From positions 4,278,001 to 4,342,000 of the forward strand of contig NZ_UGYM01000002.1 in the NCBI RefSeq assembly GCF_900456975.1: a DNA stretch of 64,000 nucleotides, given 5' to 3'. The notes beneath the pieces were generated by a model. It had not been told where the DNA came from, made no database searches, and saw only the letters and a program-made list of their open reading frames with translations. Each line of letters starts with the position of its first letter. Within the stretch, counting starts at the first letter, position 1. The DNA comes from Shewanella baltica. Its GTDB lineage: Bacteria > Pseudomonadota > Gammaproteobacteria > Enterobacterales > Shewanellaceae. The position numbers were made by a program, and so were the translations under genes. Positions 7,282 through 18,221 of the stretch are shown here, piece after piece.

Positions 7282-7989
7282 ATGAAAGTACTTATCGTCG
7301 GCGGGAGTGGAGGTATTGGCCAAGCCATGGTTAAGCGAGTCCAAGAGGCATATCCCAACGCCACTGTGCACGCCACCTACAGGCATCATCTTCCACAAGA
7401 CAGGCAGAATAATATCCAATGGCATCAGTTAGATGTGACCAATGAGGCCGAGATTAAACAGTTGAGTGAACAACTCACTGAATTAGATTGGCTGATTAAC
7501 TGTGTCGGGATTTTACACACCCAAGATAAAGGGCCAGAGAAAAGCCTACAGTCACTAGATATCGCCTTTTTCCAGCACAATTTAACGCTCAATACCCTAC
7601 CCAGTGTCATGCTGGCTAAACACTTTTGCCATGCCTTAAAACAAAGTAGCTCGGCAAGGTTTGCCGTGATATCGGCGAAAGTCGGCAGTATTTCCGATAA
7701 TAGATTAGGTGGTTGGTACAGCTATCGCGCCTCAAAAGCCGCGCTGAATATGTTTCTCAAAACACTGTCGATTGAGTGGCAGCGGAACATGAAACACTGC
7801 GTGGTGTTATCCCTGCATCCGGGCACAACTGACACGCCATTGTCTCAGCCCTTTCAACAGAGTGTACCTAAAGACAAACTGTTTACACCTGAGTATGTCG
7901 CCAACTGTTTGCTGCCCATCATTGCTAATGCCACTCCCGCACAAACAGGGTGCTTTTTCGCCTACGATGGCACTGAGTTACCTTGGTGA
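7282..7989 (+). CDS. Short-chain dehydrogenase/reductase (SDR) family protein
   Basis: This 235-residue enzyme is a classical-fold SDR. The glycine-rich cofactor loop G-G-S-G-G-I-G is at residues 7-13, the D-V-T segment near residue 51 follows the second strand, and the catalytic set is Ser131, Tyr148 and Lys152 (Y-R-A-S-K). The overall pattern is close to the C-factor (CsgA)-like subgroup, whose substrates are mostly unknown. ATG 7282 is preceded by GGGAGAG at a good distance. It lies downstream of the photolyase gene in the same direction, 159 bp away, with the tandem repeat in between. No terminator is clear after it. Confidence 0.88.
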   Translation: MKVLIVGGSGGIGQAMVKRVQEAYPNATVHATYRHHLPQDRQNNIQWHQLDVTNEAEIKQLSEQLTELDWLINCVGILHTQDKGPEKSLQSLDIAFFQHNLTLNTLPSVMLAKHFCHALKQSSSARFAVISAKVGSISDNRLGGWYSYRASKAALNMFLKTLSIEWQRNMKHCVVLSLHPGTTDTPLSQPFQQSVPKDKLFTPEYVANCLLPIIANATPAQTGCFFAYDGTELPW

Positions 7990-10908
<2,919 letters not shown>

Positions 10909-10930
10909 TCGCATAAGATAATCGTATCGT

Positions 10931-10955
10931 GGCGCTAGCGTAAAATCCTAGCGCC
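10931..10955 (+). terminator. Hairpin downstream of the M4 protease
   Basis: Perfect 8-bp arms GGCGCTAG/CTAGCGCC flank a 9-nt loop. The following AATTTA is a weak T-tract, so this could be a first, partial terminator or an RNA stabiliser. Confidence 0.45.
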
Positions 10956-10986
10956 AATTTATCGATAAACTTCTCGTTTCTTGTTA

Positions 10987-11020
10987 ATGCCACTCAGCCT
11001 TTTTTGAGTGGCATTTTTTA
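10987..11020 (+). terminator. Rho-independent terminator of the M4 protease
   Basis: A 10-bp perfect stem ATGCCACTCA/TGAGTGGCAT (10987-10996 and 11005-11014) is followed by TTTTTT. It ends the protease transcript before the convergent response regulator gene. Confidence 0.85.
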
Positions 11021-11118
11021 TGCTCAAATGCGGCGCACTAAGCCGGCCTCAATCCCGTTAGTATCCTTATTTCATGTGCTTGAGTCGGCGTCACTTGCCA
11101 ACTTATGAAAATAAAGCG

Positions 11119-11670
11119 TTACTTCAAATGTCCACTTTCACCCACAGGTTTTTTGAGTAACTTACGTTGTAAGGTGCGGCGATGCATTCCGAGTTGTCGG
11201 GCGGTGGCGGACACATTGCCTTGGTTAGCATTAAGCACTTGCTGAATATGCTCCCACTCCAAACGCTTAGGATTGAGGGGCGAGTCATCGACTTCATCTT
11301 CTTGAAGGGTATGGGAATGCCCTTCCATTTCCAACGCGGCGAGCAAGGTTTGAGTATCCACAGGTTTAGCTAAATAATTATCGGCGCCGAGGCGAATCGC
11401 TTCCACCGCAGTGGCAATACTGGCGTAGCCTGTGAGCAACACCATGGTCACCTTGGGCAGCAGGTTACGTAGAGGCACAATTAGCCCTAGGCCGTTAGCT
11501 TCGGCCAGCTTCATGTCCAACAAAATGTGGCTAGGGCGAAACTCCCGCGCCACCAGCAGGGCATCGCTGGCATCATGGGTTAGGCGGCACTCAAAGCCGT
11601 GGCGCGTGAGCCGTCGGCCTAAAATACTCGCCAGAGAAAGATCATCCTCGACAATCAATAAACGTTTCAT
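11119..11670 (-). CDS. RegA/ActR/PrrA-family response regulator
   Basis: This 183-residue regulator has a receiver domain with the acidic pocket E-D-D (residues 8-10), phosphoacceptor Asp52, Thr80 and Lys102. A linker and a Fis-type helix-turn-helix at the C-terminus (G-N-V-S-A-T-A-R-Q-L-G-M-H-R-R-T-L-Q-R-K-L) follow. There is no AAA+ domain, so it is the short RegA/ActR/PrrA/RoxR type and not an NtrC activator. Such regulators control respiratory and redox genes. Its ATG overlaps the stop of the sensor kinase by 4 bp, so the two are translationally coupled and should form a pair. The tail ends in a basic, family-typical helix. Confidence 0.93.
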   Translation of the reverse strand: MKRLLIVEDDLSLASILGRRLTRHGFECRLTHDASDALLVAREFRPSHILLDMKLAEANGLGLIVPLRNLLPKVTMVLLTGYASIATAVEAIRLGADNYLAKPVDTQTLLAALEMEGHSHTLQEDEVDDSPLNPKRLEWEHIQQVLNANQGNVSATARQLGMHRRTLQRKLLKKPVGESGHLK

Positions 11671-12977
11671 GATCTGACTCCGTCAGCGGCCTGAGTCTTG
11701 GGCGATAACGATGCCGCATTGTCCTTTAGAATCGTAAAGCGAATTTGTGCCACAGTACCGCCTTGGGGATGATTGGCCAGAATTAATTCTGCGCCCAAAC
11801 GCTCTAGGCTGGCGTGACTGAGCAGCAGCGCAACCCCTAAGCCCTTGGGACTCTCAATTAATAAGGTGCCCAATTGCGGTAATAAAGAAGGCGCGATACC
11901 AGCGCCATAATCGCGGATCTGCAAGTAGATCTGAGCTTCACTTGGCGCGATATCTAAGCTGATACCCACCTGCGGCGCACCTAGAGTTTCGACACTGGCG
12001 CGGGCGGCATTTTCAATCAAAGCCATGATCGCAGGCGTTAGACTCATATCAGTCAGAATGCTTTGCTCTGCCAGTTGCTCAGGCGCACAGGTAAACAGCC
12101 AGTTCAGTTCGGTCTGCGGCATGAGCAGTAAGGTTTTCTGCTTTAAACCGTCCACCAGCTCAGCGATCTTTTGTGGCCGCTGGCGGCGATCGCGGATCGA
12201 CTCTGTCGCTAATCGCAGCTCGGTGAGCGTATGTTCACAGCGGCCTAACGCAGTCTCCATCTCGACAACCGTTATCGAAGTGCCGCTCATATCTTCTTTG
12301 ACTTCATCGAGTAACAACCTCAGGCTCGAAAGCGGTGTGGCCAATTGATGTGCCATCTGCGCCGATGCCGTACCTAGGGCTAAAAGTTGTTCCTGACGTA
12401 ATTGTCCTTCGCGCATATAAGCTAACTGCGCGTCTTGGCGGCGCATACGTTTAGTAATCAGCGCCACGCTGGTTGTCATCACCAAAGCTGAAATCACAAA
12501 GTTAAACCACATGCCTAAATAGTGGGAACTCATGTCCATACCGTGGTGCTGCATGGGGGATTCGGGCACAGTAAAAATCATCAAGCTGTAAGCAAGAGTT
12601 GAAATAGCCGTCAGCGCCCAAGGCGCCCAGATTGGCAAAGTCACAGCCGCAAGTGCAATCGGCAACAGTAATAACGAGATAAACGCATTAGTCGCGCCGC
12701 CGGAAAAGTGCAGCCAAGAGATCCAAAACAGCGTGTCTAAACTAAGCGCAATAAAGAGGCCACGCTCCTTGGCAAACAAAGGTTTACGTAGCGCCAATGT
12801 GAGTGACAGGTATAACACCTCCAGCACTAACACATGCACTAACGGCTCCATTTGCAGGCTAAGACCAAAAGTATCGGCGGCAAACGTGGTTAAGCCTATT
12901 TGCAGCAGCAAACCTAAGGTTCGCAGTAATGCGACTTGGTCGGCAGCCTGTAGACTGGTCCCTAAGATCTTAGCCAT
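11667..12977 (-). CDS. RegB/ActS/PrrB-family redox sensor histidine kinase
   Basis: This 436-residue kinase has about six N-terminal membrane segments, a dimerisation/phosphoacceptor region with H-Q-L-A-T-P-L (His210) and a C-terminal ATPase domain with N-A-A-R (N box) and D-Y-G-A-G-I (G1). Between two membrane spans lies G-G-A-T-N-A-F (residues 93-99), a variant of the ubiquinone-binding G-G-x-x-N-P-F motif of RegB. Cys247 sits after the phosphoacceptor helix, where RegB has its redox-active cysteine. These features suggest it senses the quinone pool or redox state. It is the second gene of a three-gene operon, starting 8 bp after the reductase-like gene. Confidence 0.92.
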   Translation of the reverse strand: MAKILGTSLQAADQVALLRTLGLLLQIGLTTFAADTFGLSLQMEPLVHVLVLEVLYLSLTLALRKPLFAKERGLFIALSLDTLFWISWLHFSGGATNAFISLLLLPIALAAVTLPIWAPWALTAISTLAYSLMIFTVPESPMQHHGMDMSSHYLGMWFNFVISALVMTTSVALITKRMRRQDAQLAYMREGQLRQEQLLALGTASAQMAHQLATPLSSLRLLLDEVKEDMSGTSITVVEMETALGRCEHTLTELRLATESIRDRRQRPQKIAELVDGLKQKTLLLMPQTELNWLFTCAPEQLAEQSILTDMSLTPAIMALIENAARASVETLGAPQVGISLDIAPSEAQIYLQIRDYGAGIAPSLLPQLGTLLIESPKGLGVALLLSHASLERLGAELILANHPQGGTVAQIRFTILKDNAASLSPKTQAADGVRS

Positions 12978-12985
12978 GGCGATTC

Positions 12986-13891
12986 CTACAGAGTGAGTCC
13001 GAGTGCGGCCAATGCACCACTCGATTGCGTTAATGCTTGGCGCACGCCAGTGGCGAAATCAATATCGGAGCGAATACCGAGCACCGCTAAACGTGCACAA
13101 CTCAAGCTTGGCCGTTTGGCATTATCCGTCGGTGTCGACTCAGGCGTTAAGTGTGCCGTGCTGAGTTGGAGAATCTCCCCTAAGGTCAGCAGCATCTGAT
13201 ACTTAGTCATGGTCTCTGCGGCGCTAAAGTGATAAATCCCCTGCACGATAGGTGCTTCAATATGCTGTGCGATCATCTTGTCTATGGCTTGGGCAATATC
13301 GGCGGTCGAGGTTGGACTTCGCACGGCCCAATGATCGACACCCTTAGCCCTACGTTCAATCAGTTGATTGATCAGCACTAACACAGCAGATTCACTCAGC
13401 TTCTCTACTTGGCCGTAAAGGATTGGCAAGCGTAGCACGGCAAAATCAGCACGAGTGTTGAGCACTATTTCTTCTCCCTTTAGCTTAGATTCTCCATAAA
13501 AATTAACCGGATGAGTGGCGGCATCTTCGGCGTACTTAGGCTGAGTGCCATCGAACACATAGTCGGTGGAGATATAGATAAGCCAAGCATTATTGGCCTT
13601 GGCTGCCATAGCTAAGGCTTGGCTAGCAGTTAAGTTAAGTGCCAATGCCGCCTGCGGATTTTGCTCCGACACATCGGGGCGACGCTCGGCGGCGCAGTGC
13701 ACTATGACTTGCGGTTGTTCGCGGGCGATAAATGCCTCGACAGCCAAAGGGGCTGTGAGATCGAGTCTATGCACTCGCTCACTTGCGCGGCTAAAACCTG
13801 TGGCCACAACCTCATGCCCCGTTAATTCAAGCTGTTTTACGACAGCTCGGCCGAGTAGCCCTGTCGCGCCAGTTACCATGACCTTAGCCAT
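12986..13891 (-). CDS. NAD(P)-dependent sugar reductase/epimerase-like protein (RmlD/MAT2B class)
   Basis: This 301-residue extended SDR has the N-terminal cofactor loop G-A-T-G-L-L-G (residues 8-14) and the active-site Y-G-E-S-K near residue 132, with I-Y-I-S-T-D-Y-V-F-D-G before it. That last segment and the overall length fit dTDP-4-dehydrorhamnose reductase (RmlD) and its relative MAT2B. No other rhamnose genes lie nearby, so an RmlD role is not supported; it could be a general NAD(P)-binding reductase. It is the promoter-proximal gene of the operon with the redox sensor kinase and regulator, 8 bp upstream of the kinase, a pairing that may be meaningful or only positional. Confidence 0.85.
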   Translation of the reverse strand: MAKVMVTGATGLLGRAVVKQLELTGHEVVATGFSRASERVHRLDLTAPLAVEAFIAREQPQVIVHCAAERRPDVSEQNPQAALALNLTASQALAMAAKANNAWLIYISTDYVFDGTQPKYAEDAATHPVNFYGESKLKGEEIVLNTRADFAVLRLPILYGQVEKLSESAVLVLINQLIERRAKGVDHWAVRSPTSTADIAQAIDKMIAQHIEAPIVQGIYHFSAAETMTKYQMLLTLGEILQLSTAHLTPESTPTDNAKRPSLSCARLAVLGIRSDIDFATGVRQALTQSSGALAALGLTL

Positions 13892-13990
13892 ATTGCCCCA
13901 TTCAGTTTCAACTCATGTATATGGCTGACAATTCTAAAAGCTTTTCATATTCAACGCACTTGTTTACTCTTTTAAACCAAACTTACTTAG

Positions 13991-14013
13991 GGTTAACTCA
14001 CTTGAGATTAACC
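13991..14013. promoter_or_regulatory. Short inverted repeat between divergent genes
   Basis: GGTTAA and TTAACC arms are separated by 11 bp, in the 142-bp gap between the reductase-like operon and the PhoD-like gene. The position is right for a shared operator, but arms this short occur by chance. Confidence 0.25.
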
Positions 14014-14033
14014 TGAGCACCAATAGGCTGAAT

Positions 14034-15920
14034 TTGACTCCGACACTTCCTCTGATATTGGCAGGCCCTATGCTGCGCCACTGCGATGCCACCCATCTTA
14101 CCTTGTGGTTTGTGAGTCGTGAGCCATTAACTGAGCTTATGTTGCGTCTAGGGGAACATGAGTTTCCGTTGCAGGATGCCGATGTGCATTATGTGCCACT
14201 CGGACAGCACGCCCATCAATATCTGATCATGCTGTCGCGACCAGAGTTACTCACGCCGAATCGAGTCACAAATTACCAAGTTTCCGCCGCCCAACATGGG
14301 GATATTTTTGCCGCTATCCATCAGTTGAACTATGGCGATGCATCAACACCAAGTGTGCGTTTTACCCCAGAATTAACCCAAGTATTTCATGGTTCTTGCC
14401 GCAATCCGCATCACCACAGTGACGATGCGCTCGTCGCCGCCGATACCCATTTAGCCCAAATAATCGACACGGGTGTAGCGGACGATCGCCCCGCACTTAT
14501 CGTGATGAGTGGCGATCAAGTGTATATCGATGATGTGGCAGGCCCTATGTTAAACGCCATAGGACAAGTCATCGACTTGCTTGGCCTTCAGCATGAACAA
14601 TTTGAAGGGGCGAACATAGCCAGTAGTGAGGCACTGCATTATCAACCGGCCGATTTGTATCAGCGCCATAAAAACCTGCTGCCGCACACTCAATATCCAG
14701 CTAAAACCGCGCTATGGCGTTGGTATCGCAATCACCCGATTTTCACTTCCTCCATCGCTGAGAATCATCTTGTCAGCCTGAATGAAATCATCGCCTTGTA
14801 TTTACTTACTTGGTCGCCAGAGCTGTGGGAATTAGTCAATATCCCCAAGGATGTCGATGGCTTAACACCCGCCAATAACGCCCGCTGGCAGAATGAATGG
14901 CAACATTTGCTCGGCTTTAAAGCTGGGCTGACGCAGGTGAGGCGCTTTATGGCGCACATTCCCGTTTACATGATGTTTGACGACCACGACGTCACCGACG
15001 ACTGGAACCTCACCGCCAAATGGGAACTCGCTGCCTACGAGCATGCATTTTCGAAACGCATTATAGGTAATGCACTGATTGGCTATACCTTATTCCAAGG
15101 GCTTGGCAATGCGCCCGATAAATTTTTTGATGAAATCCGCCCGCTGCTCGATGCTTTTTTTGCACAGCCACAGAGTGAAAGTCAGGATCTGCTCATCGAC
15201 GAATTACTTAAATTTGAGCAATGGCATTACACCTTAGCGACCTCGCCCAAACTTGTGGTGCTCGATACCCGCACCCGCCGCTGGCGCAGTGAATCCAATC
15301 TCGCAAAACCTTCCGGCTTAATGGATTGGGAGGCGTTAATGGATTTGCAGCAAGAATTGCTCGGCCAGTCGAAGGTCATTATCGTCTCGCCTGCCCCTAT
15401 GTTTGGGGTCAAACTGATTGAGGCTGTGCAGCGTACAGCCACGCTGATGGGCGCTTCTTTGTTGGTGGACGCCGAAAACTGGATGGCCCACCCCGGTGCC
15501 GCCAATGCACTACTGAGTATTTTTATGCACCGTAAAACCCCTGAGGAATTTGTGATCCTCTCCGGCGATGTGCATTACTCCTTTAGTTACGACATTAGTA
15601 TTCGCTTTAGGCGCAGCAGTCCTAACATCTACCAAATCACCTGCAGCGGCATTAAAAATCACTTCCCCGAGAAGTTGTTACCGATTTTCGATAAACTCAA
15701 CGGTTGGTTTTACGGCCACTTTTCGCCACTGAATTTACTGACAAAACGAAAACGTATGTCGCTGCGCGGTAGACGACCGAATGGTGCACCAAGCAAACGT
15801 TTAGTGAATAAAAGCGGTATTGGGATTTTGGAACTTGCGGATGATGGTGCGCCAACAAAAATTGCTGTTTTACATGGTGATATGAGCGAAACCTTGTTCG
15901 AACCTCCCAAACAGGAATAA
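14034..15920 (+). CDS. PhoD-like metallophosphatase family protein
   Basis: This 628-residue protein carries the metal-binding motifs of the PhoD-like calcineurin superfamily: H-G-S-C-R-N-P-H near residue 120, M-S-G-D-Q-V-Y-I-D-D near 160, F-D-D-H-D-V-T-D-D-W near 315 and L-S-G-D-V-H-Y-S-F near 510. These place it among phosphodiester or phosphomonoester hydrolases, but it lacks a Tat or Sec signal peptide, unlike classical secreted PhoD, so it may be cytoplasmic. The start is TTG, with TAGG six bases before it; no ATG gives a better start. It converges with the small protein gene on the minus strand, with 4 bp between stops and no room for a separate terminator. Confidence 0.82.
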   Translation: MTPTLPLILAGPMLRHCDATHLTLWFVSREPLTELMLRLGEHEFPLQDADVHYVPLGQHAHQYLIMLSRPELLTPNRVTNYQVSAAQHGDIFAAIHQLNYGDASTPSVRFTPELTQVFHGSCRNPHHHSDDALVAADTHLAQIIDTGVADDRPALIVMSGDQVYIDDVAGPMLNAIGQVIDLLGLQHEQFEGANIASSEALHYQPADLYQRHKNLLPHTQYPAKTALWRWYRNHPIFTSSIAENHLVSLNEIIALYLLTWSPELWELVNIPKDVDGLTPANNARWQNEWQHLLGFKAGLTQVRRFMAHIPVYMMFDDHDVTDDWNLTAKWELAAYEHAFSKRIIGNALIGYTLFQGLGNAPDKFFDEIRPLLDAFFAQPQSESQDLLIDELLKFEQWHYTLATSPKLVVLDTRTRRWRSESNLAKPSGLMDWEALMDLQQELLGQSKVIIVSPAPMFGVKLIEAVQRTATLMGASLLVDAENWMAHPGAANALLSIFMHRKTPEEFVILSGDVHYSFSYDISIRFRRSSPNIYQITCSGIKNHFPEKLLPIFDKLNGWFYGHFSPLNLLTKRKRMSLRGRRPNGAPSKRLVNKSGIGILELADDGAPTKIAVLHGDMSETLFEPPKQE

Positions 15921-15924
15921 TAGC

Positions 15925-16314
15925 TTAAACAGGTTTATTATGTTTAACCGTCTCAGGCTGAGTGGCGCCCGAACCCGAATCCAGCGGTGGAATATTTTTA
16001 GATAATACCTCATCGGTTTCGACTTTCTTCGGCTGTACTTGATTGAAAATCAACGCCTCTGACTGCGGCTTACCTGCTGGTTTCTCATGTACCATTTGAT
16101 CCCAAATCACCTTCGAGTCTTGGTCCACATCATCAGCCTCAACGACCGATGCAGCAGACGAGCTCGGTTTCTTCGGTTCAATCACCGCAGCCCCCTTACG
16201 GATCTCAGCGGCAATATCCTTCAAATAAGGTTGTTTCGTCCAGTCGCCAAAAAACATGGCCGCCACCAATACCGCAGCGCAAAGTAAGATAGAGATCATC
16301 GCAGATTTGGTCAT
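15925..16314 (-). CDS. Hypothetical small exported or membrane-anchored protein
   Basis: I do not recognise this 129-residue protein. Residues 5-22 are hydrophobic (I-S-I-L-L-C-A-A-V-L-V-A-A-M-F-F), so it is either an N-terminal anchor or a signal peptide. The remainder is charged and rich in Lys, Glu, Pro, Ser and Val and looks disordered and periplasmic. The start ATG is well supported by AAGGAAG. It has no neighbour in the same direction within 100 bp; the next minus gene upstream is the pseudouridine synthase-like gene, 147 bp away. A housekeeping role cannot be inferred from sequence alone. Confidence 0.7.
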   Translation of the reverse strand: MTKSAMISILLCAAVLVAAMFFGDWTKQPYLKDIAAEIRKGAAVIEPKKPSSSAASVVEADDVDQDSKVIWDQMVHEKPAGKPQSEALIFNQVQPKKVETDEVLSKNIPPLDSGSGATQPETVKHNKPV

Positions 16315-16461
16315 AATGGACTTCCTTCAAACAATCGTAATATGGCTCCCTATGGCAGAGACTCAGATACTGCAGCTTGTATTCATACCATCACAGGGCC
16401 AAGCGCACAATTGCACCCGATCATTTCCTTCAAGCAGACTGGAAATAATGCTTTCCGCTGA

Positions 16462-17379
16462 CTAAAACGCAAAACCCTCACATTGCACGTCGTGATGGAT
16501 CCCACTCACAGGGTCAATGAAACGTAAACGCTGCGCCATCAACTTAAGAGGCGTCGCAAATTTATCCGGCCCTTTGGGTAATAAGCTTGGATAAAATCTG
16601 TCGTTTAACAATGGCATACCTAAGCTTTGCATATGCACCCGCAACTGGTGAGTTTTGCCGGTAATTGGGCTCAGGTGGAACAAACCAAGATCGCCTTTTA
16701 TGGCCACCAGACTGATTTCGGAATGGGTATTTGCCTCGCCTTCAACGATTTTCATGGTAAAACTCGGGTCGCTCGGCTGCATGCGATTTTTTACCGTCCA
16801 ATGCAGGGGTAACGTTAAGTTTCCCTGTTGATATTGTTCAATAATCTCAGGTGTCAGCTTGGCAATCGCTTGATAGTCTTTACGAATAGCATCGTCGATA
16901 AATAATTGATGATAAAGGGCGCGGGTTTCGGGAGCGACTGTCATCAAGATCACCCCTGCGGTTTCACGATCAAGCCTATGAGCAGGCGCGATAGTGTCTA
17001 TGCCGGTGCGTAATCTCAGTCTATGTACCAGACATTCGTTCACATAATTACCGCTTGGAGTCACAGGTAAAAAGTGTGGCTTATAGGCCAAAATGACATT
17101 GTCATCTTGGAATAGGATCTGTTCTTCAAAGGGAATTTTCGCTTCGACCGGCACTTCACGGTAGTAATACACCCGTGCTGCAGGACGATATTCGGTGTCC
17201 AAGGCGATCAAACTGCCATCGCGCCAATGCACTTTTCCATCGAGGATCCGCTGACGCCACACATCTTCACCTATGCGGGCAAAATGCTGCGCGAGAAAGG
17301 CAAACACTGTGGGTATATCTGTGACATTCACAGGGAGCACTATGTAAGAAGGTTGGGCGGCGCGGGCAGATGCAGTCAT
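16462..17379 (-). CDS. RluA-family RNA pseudouridine synthase
   Basis: This 305-residue enzyme converts uridine to pseudouridine in rRNA or tRNA. The catalytic motif is A-H-R-L-D-R-E-T-A-G-V with the active-site Asp, followed by the family block S-P-I-T-G-K-T-H-Q-L-R-V-H near the C-terminus. Before it lies an S4-like or degenerate N-terminal part. It is closest to the RluA/YqcB-type group, but the exact target uridine is unclear. I chose ATG 17379; the frame continues upstream into a terminator hairpin and the neighbouring gene, so the upstream part cannot be coding. The ribosome site is very weak (GTGAT), since the hairpin ends just before it. Confidence 0.9.
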   Translation of the reverse strand: MTASARAAQPSYIVLPVNVTDIPTVFAFLAQHFARIGEDVWRQRILDGKVHWRDGSLIALDTEYRPAARVYYYREVPVEAKIPFEEQILFQDDNVILAYKPHFLPVTPSGNYVNECLVHRLRLRTGIDTIAPAHRLDRETAGVILMTVAPETRALYHQLFIDDAIRKDYQAIAKLTPEIIEQYQQGNLTLPLHWTVKNRMQPSDPSFTMKIVEGEANTHSEISLVAIKGDLGLFHLSPITGKTHQLRVHMQSLGMPLLNDRFYPSLLPKGPDKFATPLKLMAQRLRFIDPVSGIHHDVQCEGFAF

Positions 17380-17383
17380 ATCA

Positions 17384-17410
17384 CAAAAAAAGCGGCTATA
17401 GAAAGCCGCT
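17384..17410 (-). terminator. Rho-independent terminator of the Lon-domain gene, next to the pseudouridine synthase start
   Basis: On the minus strand the 7-bp stem AGCGGCT/AGCCGCT is followed by seven T. The T-run ends only about 5 bp before the start codon of the next gene. Confidence 0.8.
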
Positions 17411-17432
17411 ATTCTAGCCTTTTTGTGGTTTT

Positions 17433-18008
17433 TCAGTCCACATGGGACTTGATAAGTTGCAGCACGAAATCCAAGGTTTTGTGGCAATCGGGCTGATTCA
17501 CTAACACTAATTTGTCTTTATTATACATGGGTAAAACCTCGAGCCAGCGTTGGCTTACCCATGCAGCATCTTCTAAATGCACTTGAGAATAGAGCTCAAA
17601 CAGATCGGGATTCACCTCATAAAACTGCTCTAATGCAGCGCTTATTAGCTCAAATTCACCTTTAATCGGCTCTTCTTGCCAGTTACGGCAGGGTAAAGTG
17701 CGCGCCATCCATAACTTATCTTTGGCCTGCGCCGCCGAGAGGATACTGACGCGCTGGCGCCCTTCGAGCACTATGCTGAGTGAATCGTCTTCTAGCTGAT
17801 TAAAATCGATAATGTCGCACTGGGTAGCGGTGGGATAACAGGGCGGACTGCCGCGGGGTCTGATGGTGGCAAAGGCGAGCGCATACTTTCCTTTAAAGAC
17901 ATCGGCCACCATGCGCAGATGACCGGGGTCGACCACACGAACTTCTACCCGTCCCTGTGGCAGCAACAAGGCATCGCGCATGAGTAACGCCATTTCTCGT
18001 GTTTGCAT
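17433..18008 (-). CDS. Lon N-terminal substrate-binding domain protein
   Basis: This 191-residue protein is a stand-alone Lon N-domain (LAN/LON_substr_bdg), lacking the ATPase and protease domains of Lon. It shows the opening L-L-P-Q-G-R-V-E-V-R-V-V-D-P, A-F-A-T-I-R-P-R-G, and V-L-E-G-R-Q-R-V-S-I-L. Such proteins may bind unfolded or modified proteins; their role is unknown. The start ATG has a strong ribosome site (AGGAGG) on the minus strand. A terminator ends its transcript at 17410-17384, just before the pseudouridine synthase gene. Confidence 0.85.
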   Translation of the reverse strand: MQTREMALLMRDALLLPQGRVEVRVVDPGHLRMVADVFKGKYALAFATIRPRGSPPCYPTATQCDIIDFNQLEDDSLSIVLEGRQRVSILSAAQAKDKLWMARTLPCRNWQEEPIKGEFELISAALEQFYEVNPDLFELYSQVHLEDAAWVSQRWLEVLPMYNKDKLVLVNQPDCHKTLDFVLQLIKSHVD

Positions 18009-18155
18009 AGCAACCTCCTGCCCCTCAAATAAAAGGAAACGAACATCAATGCATTCGTATTCCCTATTACCTTAGAGTGTAGCAGGTGGAATAATTTCCT
18101 TCCTGAAGCCCTTGAGTGCAAAATAAATTAGCGACCCAACAATGTTAAATCAGGG

Positions 18156-18197
18156 CATTTCAAACCCGTCATTTCAAACCAGCCATTTTAAAGCCCG
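18156..18197. repeat. 14-bp imperfect tandem repeat, three copies
   Basis: Three consecutive 14-bp units of the pattern CATTTCAAACCNGN begin at 18156, 18170 and 18184. They lie in the gap between the Lon-domain and patatin genes. The match decays in the third unit. Confidence 0.4.
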
Positions 18198-18221
18198 TTT
18201 TCTGGATCACCTCACTTAAAA

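Noticed and set aside
10987..11020. Shared terminator for the response regulator operon
   Set aside because: The stem is symmetric, but the T-run supports only the protease direction well; on the minus strand the following sequence has few T's.
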